Part shown: one piece after another, positions 27,817-36,444 of the stretch
Position numbering within the stretch: the first letter of the stretch is position 1
Layout: the number at the start of each line of letters is the position of its first letter
Assembly: GCF_003859795.1 (NCBI RefSeq)
Contig: NZ_RQYI01000005.1
Span: 1 to 64,000 of the forward strand
Origin: Alloprevotella sp. OH1205_COT-284
GTDB taxonomy: Bacteria; Bacteroidota; Bacteroidia; Bacteroidales; Bacteroidaceae
Length of the DNA: 64,000 nt
Direction: 5' to 3'
Notes under the pieces: generated by a model
The model's input: only the letters and a program-made list of their open reading frames with translations
What the model was told of the DNA's origin: nothing
The model's database searches: none
Translations under genes and position numbers: made by a program

Positions 27817-28701
27817 ATGAAACTTCACTTTCTCGGCACGGGAACCTCGTCCGGTGTTCCACAGATGGGATGCGGTTGCAAAGTATGTCTCTCGACAGAT
27901 CCGCGCGACAAACGCACACGTGCTTCGGTACTCATCGAAACCGACGACCATCGCCTCATCCTCATCGACTGCGGCCCCGATTTCCGCCAACAGATGCTCC
28001 GTTTTCTCGAAGCCCACCCCTATCACTCCGACACCACCCTGCCTTATCACCACCGCCACGTCGCCGAAATGACCGACGAGGAGGCTCGCGCTCGCGGATT
28101 GCACGAGGCTCCGCGCTTCGACCATGCCCTCCCCACGATCGACGCGGCACTCATCACCCACGAACACTTCGACCATGTCGGCGGTCTCGACGATCTCCGC
28201 CCTTTCTCCGTGTTTCGCCCCATCGAAATCTGTGCCGAGCCGAATGTGGCCGCTCCCATTCTCCGCAACATGAGTTACAGCTTCGGCGAGAAACGCTATC
28301 CCGGTTCGCCTCACTTACTCATGCGCGAAATTTCGCCCGACACTCCCTTTCTCATCGGCACAACGGTCGTCACCCCCATTCGCGTGATGCACGGCCGCCT
28401 GCCTATCGTCGGTTTCCGCATCGGCCATCTGGCCTACATCACCGATATGAGCACCCTGCCCGCTGCGGAACATTCAAAGTTTGATGGCATTTCCACCCTC
28501 GTGGTCAATGCTTTGCGCCACGAGCCTCACCCCACCCACCAGACCATTTCCGAAGCCGTGGAGTTTGCCCGCAGCGTCAATGCCGACCACACCTATTTCA
28601 TTCACCTCAGCCACGGAGCAGGCACACACGCCAAAAGCAATGCCGCCCTCCCCGACGGCATCGAATTTGCCTACGACGGCTTGGAAATCGACATACCATA
28701 G
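27817..28701 (+). CDS. MBL-fold metal-dependent hydrolase, PhnP-like
   Basis: A 294-residue metallo-beta-lactamase fold hydrolase. The opening FLGTGTSSGVP with GCGCKVC is typical of the PhnP-like phosphodiesterase group, where these cysteines bind a structural metal. The main metal motif is THEHFDHVGG near residue 110, followed by MHGRLPIVG and HLSHGAG near the C-terminus. PhnP opens a cyclic phosphoribosyl ester in phosphonate breakdown, but no phn genes are near, and the substrate here is unknown. A ~40-residue insertion between the first strand and the metal motif is rich in His and Tyr. Confidence 0.8.
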   Translation: MKLHFLGTGTSSGVPQMGCGCKVCLSTDPRDKRTRASVLIETDDHRLILIDCGPDFRQQMLRFLEAHPYHSDTTLPYHHRHVAEMTDEEARARGLHEAPRFDHALPTIDAALITHEHFDHVGGLDDLRPFSVFRPIEICAEPNVAAPILRNMSYSFGEKRYPGSPHLLMREISPDTPFLIGTTVVTPIRVMHGRLPIVGFRIGHLAYITDMSTLPAAEHSKFDGISTLVVNALRHEPHPTHQTISEAVEFARSVNADHTYFIHLSHGAGTHAKSNAALPDGIEFAYDGLEIDIP

Positions 28702-28720
28702 CTCTCGCCTCTCCTTTTTC

Positions 28721-28762
28721 AAAACCGAGAGGCAGACTGCCGCATCGCCGTCTGCCTCTCGG
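28721..28762. terminator. Bidirectional terminator between convergent genes
   Basis: A 13-bp perfect stem (CCGAGAGGCAGAC at 28725-28737 with its complement at 28750-28762). On the minus strand a TTTT run follows, so it serves mainly the porin gene; the plus strand has no strong T-run. Confidence 0.7.
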
Positions 28763-28788
28763 GGTATGTATGCTTTGTAAAGCCGATG

Positions 28789-29985
28789 TCAAAATCGTGC
28801 CGTCACTTGTGCGTCGAGCACATTGTATCGTCTGTCCGCCCCGACGGGTGTCGAGCGGTCGCAGGTGTGGGTGTAGTTGAGTTGGAGCAGCAGATTTTTG
28901 CCGAGCCAATAGTTGGCCGAAAGGTTCCAATCGGTTTTCATGCCGCCCCAAGTGCGGGCATTGTCGCGATAGCAATCCCAACGGCCGTAAATCTTCAAAC
29001 CTTCCACGCCGCGCACGGGCACACCCACCGCCGCATACCACGCATCGCTTCGGTCGGCACCGCCTTTCAGCGTACTGCCCACACTGTGTACATACTCGCT
29101 GCGCACCGTCCAATCCGACTCATACATCACGCCCAGGCCATAGCGATGACGGGCTATGGTCTGCAAACGATTGTTTTCGTTGGTGTGTCGTCCTTCCCAA
29201 CCGAAAGCACCGATTTTCAATTCTTTCAACGGACTCACCCAAAAGCCGGCGATGAGATCTTTGTGGTGATTCAAATCGCGGTGGTTAATGCCTTGTCCGT
29301 TATACAAGCCCACTTGATAGTGAAAGAGCGGATGCCCCGCTTCCGTTTTCCAAAAATCGCCTTGCACCTGCACTCCGCCGTCGCGACCCGACGAACGGTG
29401 TGCCCCGATACGGTCGCTCACGCTTTGCAAACGGTTGGCGGCCTGCGAATAACTGCCAAAACCGATCGAGAGCGGCGAAATGGGATTTTCAAAACCGAAA
29501 CACCGCTTAAACTGTCCCAATTTCACTCGAAAAAACTCATGACGTTGCCACTCGACGAAAGCATCGAGCACACGAGGGCCGCGATCCGTGCCGGGGGCAT
29601 CGCTGACTTCCAACTGAAAGCGATAATAAAAATCGCGCCACGCATGGCCGCTGCCATAAAGACGAAACCGCCGAATGTCGAAACCACCGTTGGAGGCTGT
29701 GCCCCGACGGTCGGAAATATTGTAGCGGCCGGTCAAATAGCCTCCGAATTTGAACGTCGTCTTAAACTCTTCCTTCATTTTCATTAAAGTCGTTTGACGC
29801 TCCTCACCCTCCATGGGCACGGCCGCCACATCCGGCGTGGCCGTCGAAACATCGACCGAAACATCGGAAGACACAACAACAGGCAACACGACCTCGGAAA
29901 CATCGTTTTCCGGAATAACGCCGGTGGCCGACACCGACAACATGCCCGACGACACACACAAAAGCAAAAGGGAAAATTTCTTCAT
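28789..29985 (-). CDS. Outer-membrane porin, Porin_O_P family
   Basis: A 398-residue beta-barrel protein. It has a signal peptide (MKKFSLLLLCVSSGMLSVSA), a variable Val/Thr-rich linker, then a barrel that begins near KFGGYLTGRYNISD and includes GFDIRRFRLYGSGHAW, LGQFKRCFGFENPIS and a C-terminal aromatic residue (ARF) as expected for outer-membrane insertion. These match the phosphate-selective porin O/P family, which in Bacteroidetes often serves anion or general uptake. I start at 29985, the first codon of the signal peptide. Promoter at 30026. Confidence 0.85.
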   Translation of the reverse strand: MKKFSLLLLCVSSGMLSVSATGVIPENDVSEVVLPVVVSSDVSVDVSTATPDVAAVPMEGEERQTTLMKMKEEFKTTFKFGGYLTGRYNISDRRGTASNGGFDIRRFRLYGSGHAWRDFYYRFQLEVSDAPGTDRGPRVLDAFVEWQRHEFFRVKLGQFKRCFGFENPISPLSIGFGSYSQAANRLQSVSDRIGAHRSSGRDGGVQVQGDFWKTEAGHPLFHYQVGLYNGQGINHRDLNHHKDLIAGFWVSPLKELKIGAFGWEGRHTNENNRLQTIARHRYGLGVMYESDWTVRSEYVHSVGSTLKGGADRSDAWYAAVGVPVRGVEGLKIYGRWDCYRDNARTWGGMKTDWNLSANYWLGKNLLLQLNYTHTCDRSTPVGADRRYNVLDAQVTARF

Positions 29986-30025
29986 AAAATCAACGTGCAA
30001 AAAGGAATTCGTTTTTTTGACGGCG

Positions 30026-30033
30026 CAAAAATA
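30026..30033 (-). promoter_or_regulatory. -7 box of the porin gene
   Basis: TATTTTTG on the minus strand, about 40 nt before the porin ATG. Confidence 0.5.
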
Positions 30034-30129
30034 TAAAAAAACGGCTAATCTTCTCCTTTTTGCACCGAAAAACGAAAACTCCACCTACAAAAAGGAGAGA
30101 AGAAAGGTGGAAAAATCGAATTTTCTGTT

Positions 30130-30137
30130 TATTTTTG
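30130..30137 (+). promoter_or_regulatory. -7 box of the ROK kinase gene
   Basis: TATTTTTG, 36 nt before the ATG at 30174; divergent from the porin promoter about 100 bp away. Confidence 0.5.
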
Positions 30138-30173
30138 CAATCTATTCATTCACCAACCCCTCAAACACATACT

Positions 30174-31142
30174 ATGGAAGAATTTAACGAAAAGCCCTAT
30201 GTGATCGGTCTTGACATGGGCGGCACCAATTCCGTTTTCGGCATCGTGGATCAACGCGGCAACATCATCGCACAAACCGCAATCAAAACGCAAGCCTACC
30301 CCGACGTTAACGACTATGTCGCCGCGGCAGTCGAAGCCCTCCAACCGGCACTCGACGTAGTGGGCGGCATCGATCAAATCCGCGGCATGGGCATCGGTGC
30401 CCCCAACGGCAATTTCTACAACGGCACTATCGAATACGCCGCCAACCTCATTTGGAAAGGCATCGTTCCGATCGGCGAACTCTTCGAAAAAGCACTCGGC
30501 ATCCCCTGCCGCGTCACCAATGACGCCAACGCCGCCGCCATGGGCGAAATGACCTACGGCGTGGCACGCGGCATGAAAAACTTCATCATGATCACCCTCG
30601 GCACGGGCGTGGGTTCGGGCATCGTGGTCGATGGAAAAATCGTGTATGACTCCGACGGATTTGCCGGCGAACTGGGACACTTCGTGGTCGATCACACCTC
30701 GGAAGGCCGCGCCTGCGGTTGCGGTCGCAAGGGATGCCTCGAAACCTACTGTTCGGCCACGGGCGTGGCACGCACCGCTCGCGAAATTCTCTCCAAGAGC
30801 AATGACCCGTCGCCCCTTCGAGAGCTGAACCCCGAAACAATCACCTCGTTTGATGTGTTTCAAGCTGCGGAAAAAGGCGATCCTCTCGCCCGCGAAATCT
30901 TTGAAGTGACCGGCACACTCCTCGGCCGTTCCTGCGCCGACTTCGCCACGTTCAACACGCCCGAAGCCTTCATCTTCTTCGGAGGCCTGGCCAAAGCGGG
31001 CGAATACATCATGGCCCCCATCCGCAAAGCCTACGACGAAAATATCCTCAACATCTTCAAGGGCAAAGCCAAACTCCTCGTATCGACCCTTAAAGGCGCA
31101 GAGGCCGCCGTGCTCGGTGCTTCCGCCCTCGGTTGGGAATAA
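30174..31142 (+). CDS. ROK family glucokinase
   Basis: A 322-residue sugar kinase. The phosphate-binding loop is GLDMGGTNSVFG at residues 10-21, the catalytic region is TNDANAAAMGE near 118, and the ROK zinc motif is CGCGRKGCLE near residue 183. Length and the DGFAGELGH segment fit a glucokinase that phosphorylates glucose to glucose-6-phosphate in the cytoplasm; other hexoses are possible. I chose the ATG at 30174; the frame upstream overlaps the promoter. Confidence 0.88.
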   Translation: MEEFNEKPYVIGLDMGGTNSVFGIVDQRGNIIAQTAIKTQAYPDVNDYVAAAVEALQPALDVVGGIDQIRGMGIGAPNGNFYNGTIEYAANLIWKGIVPIGELFEKALGIPCRVTNDANAAAMGEMTYGVARGMKNFIMITLGTGVGSGIVVDGKIVYDSDGFAGELGHFVVDHTSEGRACGCGRKGCLETYCSATGVARTAREILSKSNDPSPLRELNPETITSFDVFQAAEKGDPLAREIFEVTGTLLGRSCADFATFNTPEAFIFFGGLAKAGEYIMAPIRKAYDENILNIFKGKAKLLVSTLKGAEAAVLGASALGWE

Positions 31143-31291
31143 TGTAATGGAATATCGGGATAATGAAAGGATATAATATCGGAGCGCAGACCTAAACCGA
31201 TACAACATTCATATATCGCATTGTCGCCCCATTCCATCGCTCCACGATTTCAAAACACTGAATTTACGCACATTGTTCCGAGAAACCATAC

Positions 31292-31336
31292 CCAAACAAA
31301 ACAAGCATTGCTTTGAGCAATGCTTGTTTTGTTTGG
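31292..31336 (+). terminator. Terminator of the glucokinase gene
   Basis: A 21-bp perfect stem with a 3-nt loop (31292-31312 with 31316-31336); the 3' arm itself carries TTTTGTTT. Lies about 150 nt after the stop. Confidence 0.75.
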
Positions 31337-31573
31337 TGATAAGAAGTTTCGAGCCTCAATCAATGTCTGACCATCGAAGCCCCCGGCAAAACTGCGCAAT
31401 CACTAAAATGAGACTTTTGCAGAGGTCTCTTGAGGTATCGCTTGAAACGATGAAGGTCATTCAGTGTCGTGACTTGCAGAACAGGAACACGGAATACCAC
31501 GAACGCATCATAGCCCTCGTACACCGCAACATCAAGCAGATACAGAGCCGTGTAGCCTAAGACCTAAAAACAA
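31337..31573 (+). other. Gene-poor stretch with a possible coding remnant
   Basis: A frame from 31363 to 31560 would encode 65 residues ending LVHRNIKQIQSRVA. Its last ~45 residues look like real helical protein, but the start lies in low-quality sequence and one 15-bp inverted repeat (31414-31428) cuts through it. I suspect the tail of a lost gene, perhaps of a mobile element. I do not recognise the family. Confidence 0.3.
31414..31428 (+). repeat. Left copy of a 15-bp inverted repeat
   Basis: CTTTTGCAGAGGTCT; the exact reverse complement is at 32363-32377, on the other side of the DJ-1 gene. Partial similarity continues about 12 bp inward (GTAT). It looks like the end of an insertion sequence, but I see no transposase. 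Confidence 0.6.
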
Positions 31574-31620
31574 AAGCCCCGAAGTGAATTAAGAAAATCA
31601 CTTCGGGGCTTCTTTTCTTT
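31572..31620. terminator. Bidirectional terminator
   Basis: A 14-bp stem AAGCCCCGAAGTGA (31574-31587) with 31598-31611; T-rich tails lie on both strands. It ends the DJ-1 gene on the minus strand. Confidence 0.8.
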
Positions 31621-31656
31621 GTCTTTGAGGCGAGCGGGCGACCAAAAGAATTGCAT

Positions 31657-32250
31657 TTACCTAAAAAATCCATTCTTGAAGAAATCATACCAGCCGGCTA
31701 TCACCTCAGGGGTATTCGCTTGCAGCAAGCGAAGCATCTCGCGAGTAAACTCCAAATACCCTAGACCATTTGCAGTAACTATATTCTTGTCACTGACGGC
31801 TAGCTCTTTCATATATCCAGCCTCATTGGTATAGCTTTCCCCACCCCATTGCTTGAGCTGGTCAAGACCGTTGCCCGTATGCTTGACATCGTTTAGGAAG
31901 CCGTGTGAGCATAAAAACGAAGAGCCGTTGCATATTGCCCCAATGATTTTACCCTTACCCAGTGCCTCCTGAACCAACGGGGAGACAAGTTCAGCCTCGG
32001 GTGAATCCCAACTGTTTCCACCAATGAGCACCAAAGCAGTATAATCTCTCGGCATATTCTCAAAAGAGTAGTCGGGCAAGGTTCTTATCCCCCCGATGGA
32101 ACGGACTGCGTCCAAGGTCGGAGCCGCAGTATATACTTCGTACTTGACATCACTTCCCGGCACTACGCCTACATGAAGAGCTGTGGAAAGAAACGCTCCT
32201 TCCCAGTCTGTGTAGTCATTCAATAATACAAAAACAACCTTCTGTTTCAT
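31657..32250 (-). CDS. DJ-1/PfpI family protein
   Basis: A 197-residue protein of the class I glutamine-amidotransferase-like fold. The nucleophile elbow is GAICNGSSF with Cys107, and the assisting acid is Glu17 in TDWEGAF, the arrangement of the DJ-1/PfpI/YajL group. Functions in this family range from protein deglycase or chaperone to peptidase, so no exact role can be given. It stands alone between a terminator and a tRNA promoter, and is bracketed by a 15-bp inverted repeat. Confidence 0.85.
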   Translation of the reverse strand: MKQKVVFVLLNDYTDWEGAFLSTALHVGVVPGSDVKYEVYTAAPTLDAVRSIGGIRTLPDYSFENMPRDYTALVLIGGNSWDSPEAELVSPLVQEALGKGKIIGAICNGSSFLCSHGFLNDVKHTGNGLDQLKQWGGESYTNEAGYMKELAVSDKNIVTANGLGYLEFTREMLRLLQANTPEVIAGWYDFFKNGFFR

Positions 32251-32362
32251 AAAAAATCAATTATTACTCTGCAAAAGTACTCATTCATAATTATAAAGAC
32301 GAATAAACAAACAAGAAACCGATTCTTATAATTCGACACCCTCACAATGAGCATACTTTGAA

Positions 32363-32377
32363 AGACCTCTGCAAAAG
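32363..32377 (-). repeat. Right copy of a 15-bp inverted repeat
   Basis: AGACCTCTGCAAAAG, exact reverse complement of 31414-31428. Together they bound a ~965-bp block holding the DJ-1 gene. Confidence 0.6.
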
Positions 32378-32483
32378 CCCCTTACGTTCTTTCAGTTTTC
32401 ATACTCAGAAAGTCATCTCTATATGTCATTCTGATTATTTTAGAGAGTTTCGCAGCAGTCTTGGATTATTTTTTATTCGGAAG

Positions 32484-32515
32484 TTTGGTCATATAGAAAA
32501 AATATCATACTTTTG
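32484..32515 (+). promoter_or_regulatory. Promoter of the tRNA-Leu/tRNA-Gly operon
   Basis: TTTG (32484-32487), 20 bp, TACTTTTG (32508-32515): a full match to the Bacteroidetes consensus, about 100 nt before the first tRNA. Confidence 0.75.
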
Positions 32516-32614
32516 CACTCGCAATCGGGAAGCAACAGCCAACCCGAAGCCTCAAAGCAAGATGTGGCTTCTTCCTCCAAACCACGTTTTTCAATCTTGC
32601 CAAGAGAAAAAAAT

Positions 32615-32698
32615 GGAGAGGTGGCGGAATTGGTAGACGCGCTACTTTGAGGGGGTAGTGTCAATTGCGACGTGGGAGTTCGAGTCTCCTCCTCTTCA
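32615..32698 (+). tRNA. tRNA-Leu (anticodon GAG)
   Basis: An 84-nt class II tRNA. The acceptor stem is GGAGAGG with CCTCTTC, the D-arm carries the TGGTAGACGC pattern, the anticodon loop is TTGAGGG with GAG in the centre, a long variable arm follows, and the T-arm has TTCGAGT. CCA is not encoded. Confidence 0.93.
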
Positions 32699-32707
32699 CT
32701 TTTATCT

Positions 32708-32780
32708 GCGGAAATAGCTCAGTTGGTAGAGCACAACCTTGCCAAGGTTGGGGTCGCGAGTTCGAGTCTCGTTTTCCGCT
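32708..32780 (+). tRNA. tRNA-Gly (anticodon GCC)
   Basis: A 73-nt tRNA 9 nt after tRNA-Leu. Acceptor stem GCGGAAA/TTTCCGC, D-loop AGTTGGTAGAGC, anticodon loop TTGCCAA, T-loop TTCGAGT, discriminator T. CCA is not encoded. Confidence 0.95.
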
Positions 32781-32800
32781 CTTCACTCAAAGAGGCAAGG

Positions 32801-32840
32801 CCGTGTCAGAAGCTATATTTTGACACGGACTTTTTTCTTT
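32801..32840 (+). terminator. Terminator of the tRNA operon
   Basis: Stem CCGTGTCA (32801-32808) with TGACACGG (32821-32828), then CTTTTTTC-like T-run. Confidence 0.8.
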
Positions 32841-32952
32841 TTAGTCGCCTATCCCATATGAGGGATCAGCGGATAATTTCGATGGGCAAGCCTCTTTTGT
32901 CATCAAGAATAGAGTTTCGCCGGTCTATACATTCCCTTCAAAAGACGAATTT

Positions 32953-33428
32953 AAGAACTTGCGAAATTTAGGTCAGTGATAGATTTTCCTACTCGTTACT
33001 CCGTTTGCACTACTCCTTAGGTAAGATGCTCTACAACCAATCAAAGGAAATCGGGACGAATCGAAGAAGAAGTGGCTATTCTTCGCAAAAAGCAACTTTC
33101 AGTCCCTACATGGACTTTTTCTTTTTTTTGTCTACATTGTCTACATTCCCTTGATTAAATCGCAGATATTTAATCCTTTGCGAATGTAGACAACACGAAA
33201 AAACAACTACATTTGTCGTTACAACCTACACCCAGCATCGGGTAGGCGTGCAGATGTCTGAAATCACAACAATGTATAAAATGTAGGTTTCGGGAAAAAC
33301 TGTCTACATTCGTTTCTATCTGATTGTCATCGACTTGACTCCTTTCAGTGTATGATAGCGCGCCATCCATCTACACTTATACATCACTGAAATTCAAGGG
33401 ATTTCAAAACTGAGTGTATGTTTTTCGA
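32953..33428 (-). repeat. Dispersed ~475-bp non-coding element, copy B (reversed)
   Basis: The reverse complement aligns along its length with copies A and C. Arms CTACATTTG (33207-33215) and CGAATGTAG (33181-33189) match with one mismatch. The hairpin before the T-run is GTCC/GGAC here against CTCC/GGAG in copy A, a compensating change at the outer pair. The core TTTCCTACTCGTTAC, complement of GTAACGAGTAGGAAA, is at 32984-32998. It lies between the tRNA terminator and nadC. Confidence 0.8.
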
Positions 33429-33736
33429 CGATTTCACGAAATACCCCTTGGAGAAGCCCATATAACGCTTCCCCGAAAAGATACGTTTGAAGTGTAGCCA
33501 AAGGTGCATTCGACCACACAACCGGAACTGCCGACAAGGCGATTACACTTTCTCTTTATTTCTATTTTTATTACAGACCGGCAACGTAAGAAGTGTCGTT
33601 CTCTCTTAGAAACCGCTGTTTATCTTGATGTTCAGCCCTTCCAACATCACCCCTTACCGAAAGCCTGCGCGAGAGAGAAACAAATGGGTTTTCGGAAAAA
33701 AGAAGACATAGTTTTTCTCGGTTCACAAAAAAAAAT
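33429..33736. other. Intergenic, no gene seen
   Basis: No convincing gene or repeat between element B and the nadC promoter; AT-rich near 33550-33570. Confidence 0.5.
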
Positions 33737-33744
33737 TAACTTTG
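33737..33744 (+). promoter_or_regulatory. -7 box of nadC
   Basis: TAACTTTG, 48 nt before the nadC ATG; -33 region T-rich but not a clear TTTG. Confidence 0.45.
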
Positions 33745-33792
33745 TGGCTCAAACCTCGTTTTCACATCAATAATATATATAGTATCCCCAAC

Positions 33793-34644
33793 ATGTATTC
33801 CGTAGAAGAACTCAACGAACAACTCATCGAACTGGCCTTTTCCGAAGACATCGGCGATGGCGACCACACCACCCTTTGCTGCATCCCGACAGAAGCCCAA
33901 GGCAGCAGTCGGCTACTCATCAAGGAAGAAGGCATTTTGGCCGGCGTGCGAATGGCGCGCGAAGTGTTTCGAAAGTTTGACCCGGAACTCAAAATGGAGG
34001 TGTTCCTCGAAGACGGTGCGCACGTCAAGCCGGGCGATGTGGCCTTTGTGGTGAGCGGAAGTACGCAAAGCCTGCTGCAAACGGAGCGGCTGATGCTCAA
34101 CATCATGCAGCGTATGAGTGGCATTGCCACCATGACGGCACGATATGCCGAACGCTTGAAGGGGACGAAAACACGGGTGCTCGACACACGAAAAACCACT
34201 CCCGGCATGCGCATGCTTGAAAAAGAAGCCGTAAAAATCGGCGGCGGAACCAACCACCGCATCGGCTTGTTTGACATGATTCTCCTCAAAGACAACCATA
34301 TAGACTTCTGCGGAGGCATCGCCAAAACGCTCGATCGCTGCGCAGTCTACAAAAAAGAAAAAGGACTCGATCTGAAAGTGGAAATCGAATGCCGAACGTT
34401 TGACGACATCCGGCAAGTGATGGCACACGGCGGAGCCGACCGCATCATGCTCGACAACTTTTCGGTGGCCGATACACGCAAGGCGGTGGAAATGATCGGC
34501 AACCGCTTCGAAACGGAATCGTCGGGCGGCATCACCTTCGACACCCTCCGCGACTATGCCGAATGTGGCGTGGACTTCATCTCTGTGGGCGCGCTGACCC
34601 ACTCGATCAAAGGGCTCGACATGAGTTTCAAGGCCGTGGAATAA
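33793..34644 (+). CDS. nadC: Nicotinate-nucleotide pyrophosphorylase (carboxylating)
   Basis: A 283-residue quinolinate phosphoribosyltransferase, the step of de novo NAD synthesis that joins quinolinate and PRPP. Motifs: EDIGDGDHTT at the start, LDTRKTTPGMR, GGGTNHRIGL, LLKDNHI, and the C-terminal barrel segments EIECRT and ADRIMLDN. Start at 33793 matches the family length; the frame extends 17 codons upstream but these are poor. Followed 73 nt later by the C69 peptidase. No nadA or nadB is in view. Confidence 0.95.
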   Translation: MYSVEELNEQLIELAFSEDIGDGDHTTLCCIPTEAQGSSRLLIKEEGILAGVRMAREVFRKFDPELKMEVFLEDGAHVKPGDVAFVVSGSTQSLLQTERLMLNIMQRMSGIATMTARYAERLKGTKTRVLDTRKTTPGMRMLEKEAVKIGGGTNHRIGLFDMILLKDNHIDFCGGIAKTLDRCAVYKKEKGLDLKVEIECRTFDDIRQVMAHGGADRIMLDNFSVADTRKAVEMIGNRFETESSGGITFDTLRDYAECGVDFISVGALTHSIKGLDMSFKAVE

Positions 34645-34717
34645 CAAACAAGAGAGGTTTTCGCCATGAAAAGGGCACGTCCCTCAATCTGAATTTATCA
34701 ACTCTGCATTTGCGAAT

Positions 34718-36367
34718 ATGAAAAAGATACTCCTGCTTTTGGCCGCCTTTGCGGCTCTTTCGGCTCCGGCCTGCACCAATCTTCTGGTAGGCAAGAAAGC
34801 CTCGAAAAACGGTGAAACGTTCGTTACATACAGCGCCGACTGCTATGGCATGTACGGTCGTTTGTTGCACTATCCGGCCGCACGCCACACCTCCGGCACG
34901 ATGCGCCAAATTTTCGATGGCGACACCCATAAATATTTGGGACAAATTCCCGAAGCGGCTGAAACTTACAACGTGATGGGCAATCTCAACGAACACGGAT
35001 TGGCCATTGTGGAAACCACCTTTGGCGGTCGCGAAGAACTCGAACCGAAAGACCCGATGGGCGGCATAGACTATGTTTCGCTCATGGCACTGGGCTTGCA
35101 GCGTGCCAAAACGGCGCGCGAGGCCATTCGCGTCATGACCGACCTGGTGGCCAAACACGGCTATTCGTCGTCGGGCGAATCGTTTTCCATTGCCGACCCC
35201 GAAGAGGTGTGGATCATGGAGATGATCGGTAAAGGCGACGCAAAAAAAGGCGCGGTGTGGGTGGCCGTGCGCATTCCCGACGATTGCATCTCGGCACATG
35301 CCAACCAAAGCCGCATCCACAAGTTCGACTTGAAAGACAAGAAGAATGTGATGTATTCGAAAGACGTGATCAAATTTGCACGCCAAAAGGGCTACTTCAC
35401 GGGGAAAGACGAAGAGTTTTCTTTCTCGGCAGCCTACTCTCCCGCCACGTTCGGCAGCCAGCGTTTTTGCGATGCACGGGCGTGGAGTTTCTTCAACAAA
35501 CATGTGGAGGGCATGGAACGCTACGTGCCCTTTGTGGACGGCTACCATTTGGAAACGAGTGAAGTGATGCCGCTCTATTTCAAGCCCAAACACCTCCTAT
35601 CGCTCGAAGACATGATGGAAGGCATGCGCGACCACTACGAAGACACGCCTTTCGATTTCACCAAAAACGCGGCATCGGGCATCTACGAAATGCCCTATCA
35701 ACCCACACCGCTCACTTGGGAACACAAAGGCAAGAAGTATTTCAACGAACGCCCCATCTCGACGCAGCAGGCAAGCTACGTGGTGGTGGCACAGTTGCGC
35801 TCGTGGCTGCCCCGTGAAATCGGCGGTGTGCTGTGGTTCGGCAACGACGATCCCAACATGGTGGCGTTCACCCCCGTCTACGGCTCGTCGGCCATGGTGC
35901 CGACGTGCTACGCCGACTCCACGGCCAACGACCACACCTTCTCGTGGAAATCGGCTTTTTGGGTGTGCAACTGGGTGTCAAACATGGTCTATCCGCGCTA
36001 CACGCAAATGTATCCCACACTCAAAGCCACACGCGACCGCTTGCAAATGGAAATTTTCTTGAAGCAGGTAGACATCGAAGCACAGGCGCAACTCGCCCTT
36101 CAAGAGGGAAAGAGAGAGTTGGCACTCGGTCTGCTCGACGGCTTCTCGAACGGCGTGGCGGAAAGAATGATGACAAAGTGGAAGCAACTCGGACAACACC
36201 TCATCATGAAGTTCAACGACATGGCCGTGAAAAAAGAGAAAGACGGCAAGTTTGAACTCACTCCCGACGGCATTTGCGTGCCCCCCGAACGTCCGGGCTA
36301 CCCTGAACAATATCGCGACATTCTCATTCGCGAAACGGGCAACCGCTTCTTGCAACCGCAACCATAA
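34718..36367 (+). CDS. Secreted C69 family dipeptidase
   Basis: A 549-residue peptidase of the C69 (PepD/dipeptidase A) group, an N-terminal nucleophile hydrolase. A hydrophobic leader (MKKILLLLAAFAALSAPA) is followed at once by Cys19 in CTNLLVGKKAS, the expected nucleophile exposed after processing. Further marks are NVMGNLNEHGLAIVETTFGGR and SIADPEEVWIMEMIG. It would act outside the cytoplasm on peptides, in keeping with a peptide-using anaerobe. Length is normal for the secreted Bacteroidetes form. Confidence 0.88.
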   Translation: MKKILLLLAAFAALSAPACTNLLVGKKASKNGETFVTYSADCYGMYGRLLHYPAARHTSGTMRQIFDGDTHKYLGQIPEAAETYNVMGNLNEHGLAIVETTFGGREELEPKDPMGGIDYVSLMALGLQRAKTAREAIRVMTDLVAKHGYSSSGESFSIADPEEVWIMEMIGKGDAKKGAVWVAVRIPDDCISAHANQSRIHKFDLKDKKNVMYSKDVIKFARQKGYFTGKDEEFSFSAAYSPATFGSQRFCDARAWSFFNKHVEGMERYVPFVDGYHLETSEVMPLYFKPKHLLSLEDMMEGMRDHYEDTPFDFTKNAASGIYEMPYQPTPLTWEHKGKKYFNERPISTQQASYVVVAQLRSWLPREIGGVLWFGNDDPNMVAFTPVYGSSAMVPTCYADSTANDHTFSWKSAFWVCNWVSNMVYPRYTQMYPTLKATRDRLQMEIFLKQVDIEAQAQLALQEGKRELALGLLDGFSNGVAERMMTKWKQLGQHLIMKFNDMAVKKEKDGKFELTPDGICVPPERPGYPEQYRDILIRETGNRFLQPQP

Positions 36368-36444
36368 CGACACATGTTTCCGAAAGGTGATTTCCCGGTT
36401 TCGGGAATCACCTTTCGACATAACAACGACACTTCACAACACGA

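Noticed and set aside
32615-32780. tRNA genes as an integration site of the neighbouring blocks
   Set aside because: I found no integrase and no second copy of the tRNA 3' end in the flanks.
32801-32840. CCGTGTCA/TGACACGG hairpins at 32801 and 43630 as a second repeat family
   Set aside because: The shared word is short, both are followed by T-runs right after genes, and plain terminators explain them.
33737-33792. Extended NadC start at 33742
   Set aside because: The extra 17 codons overlap the promoter region and are not family-like; the ATG at 33793 gives normal length.
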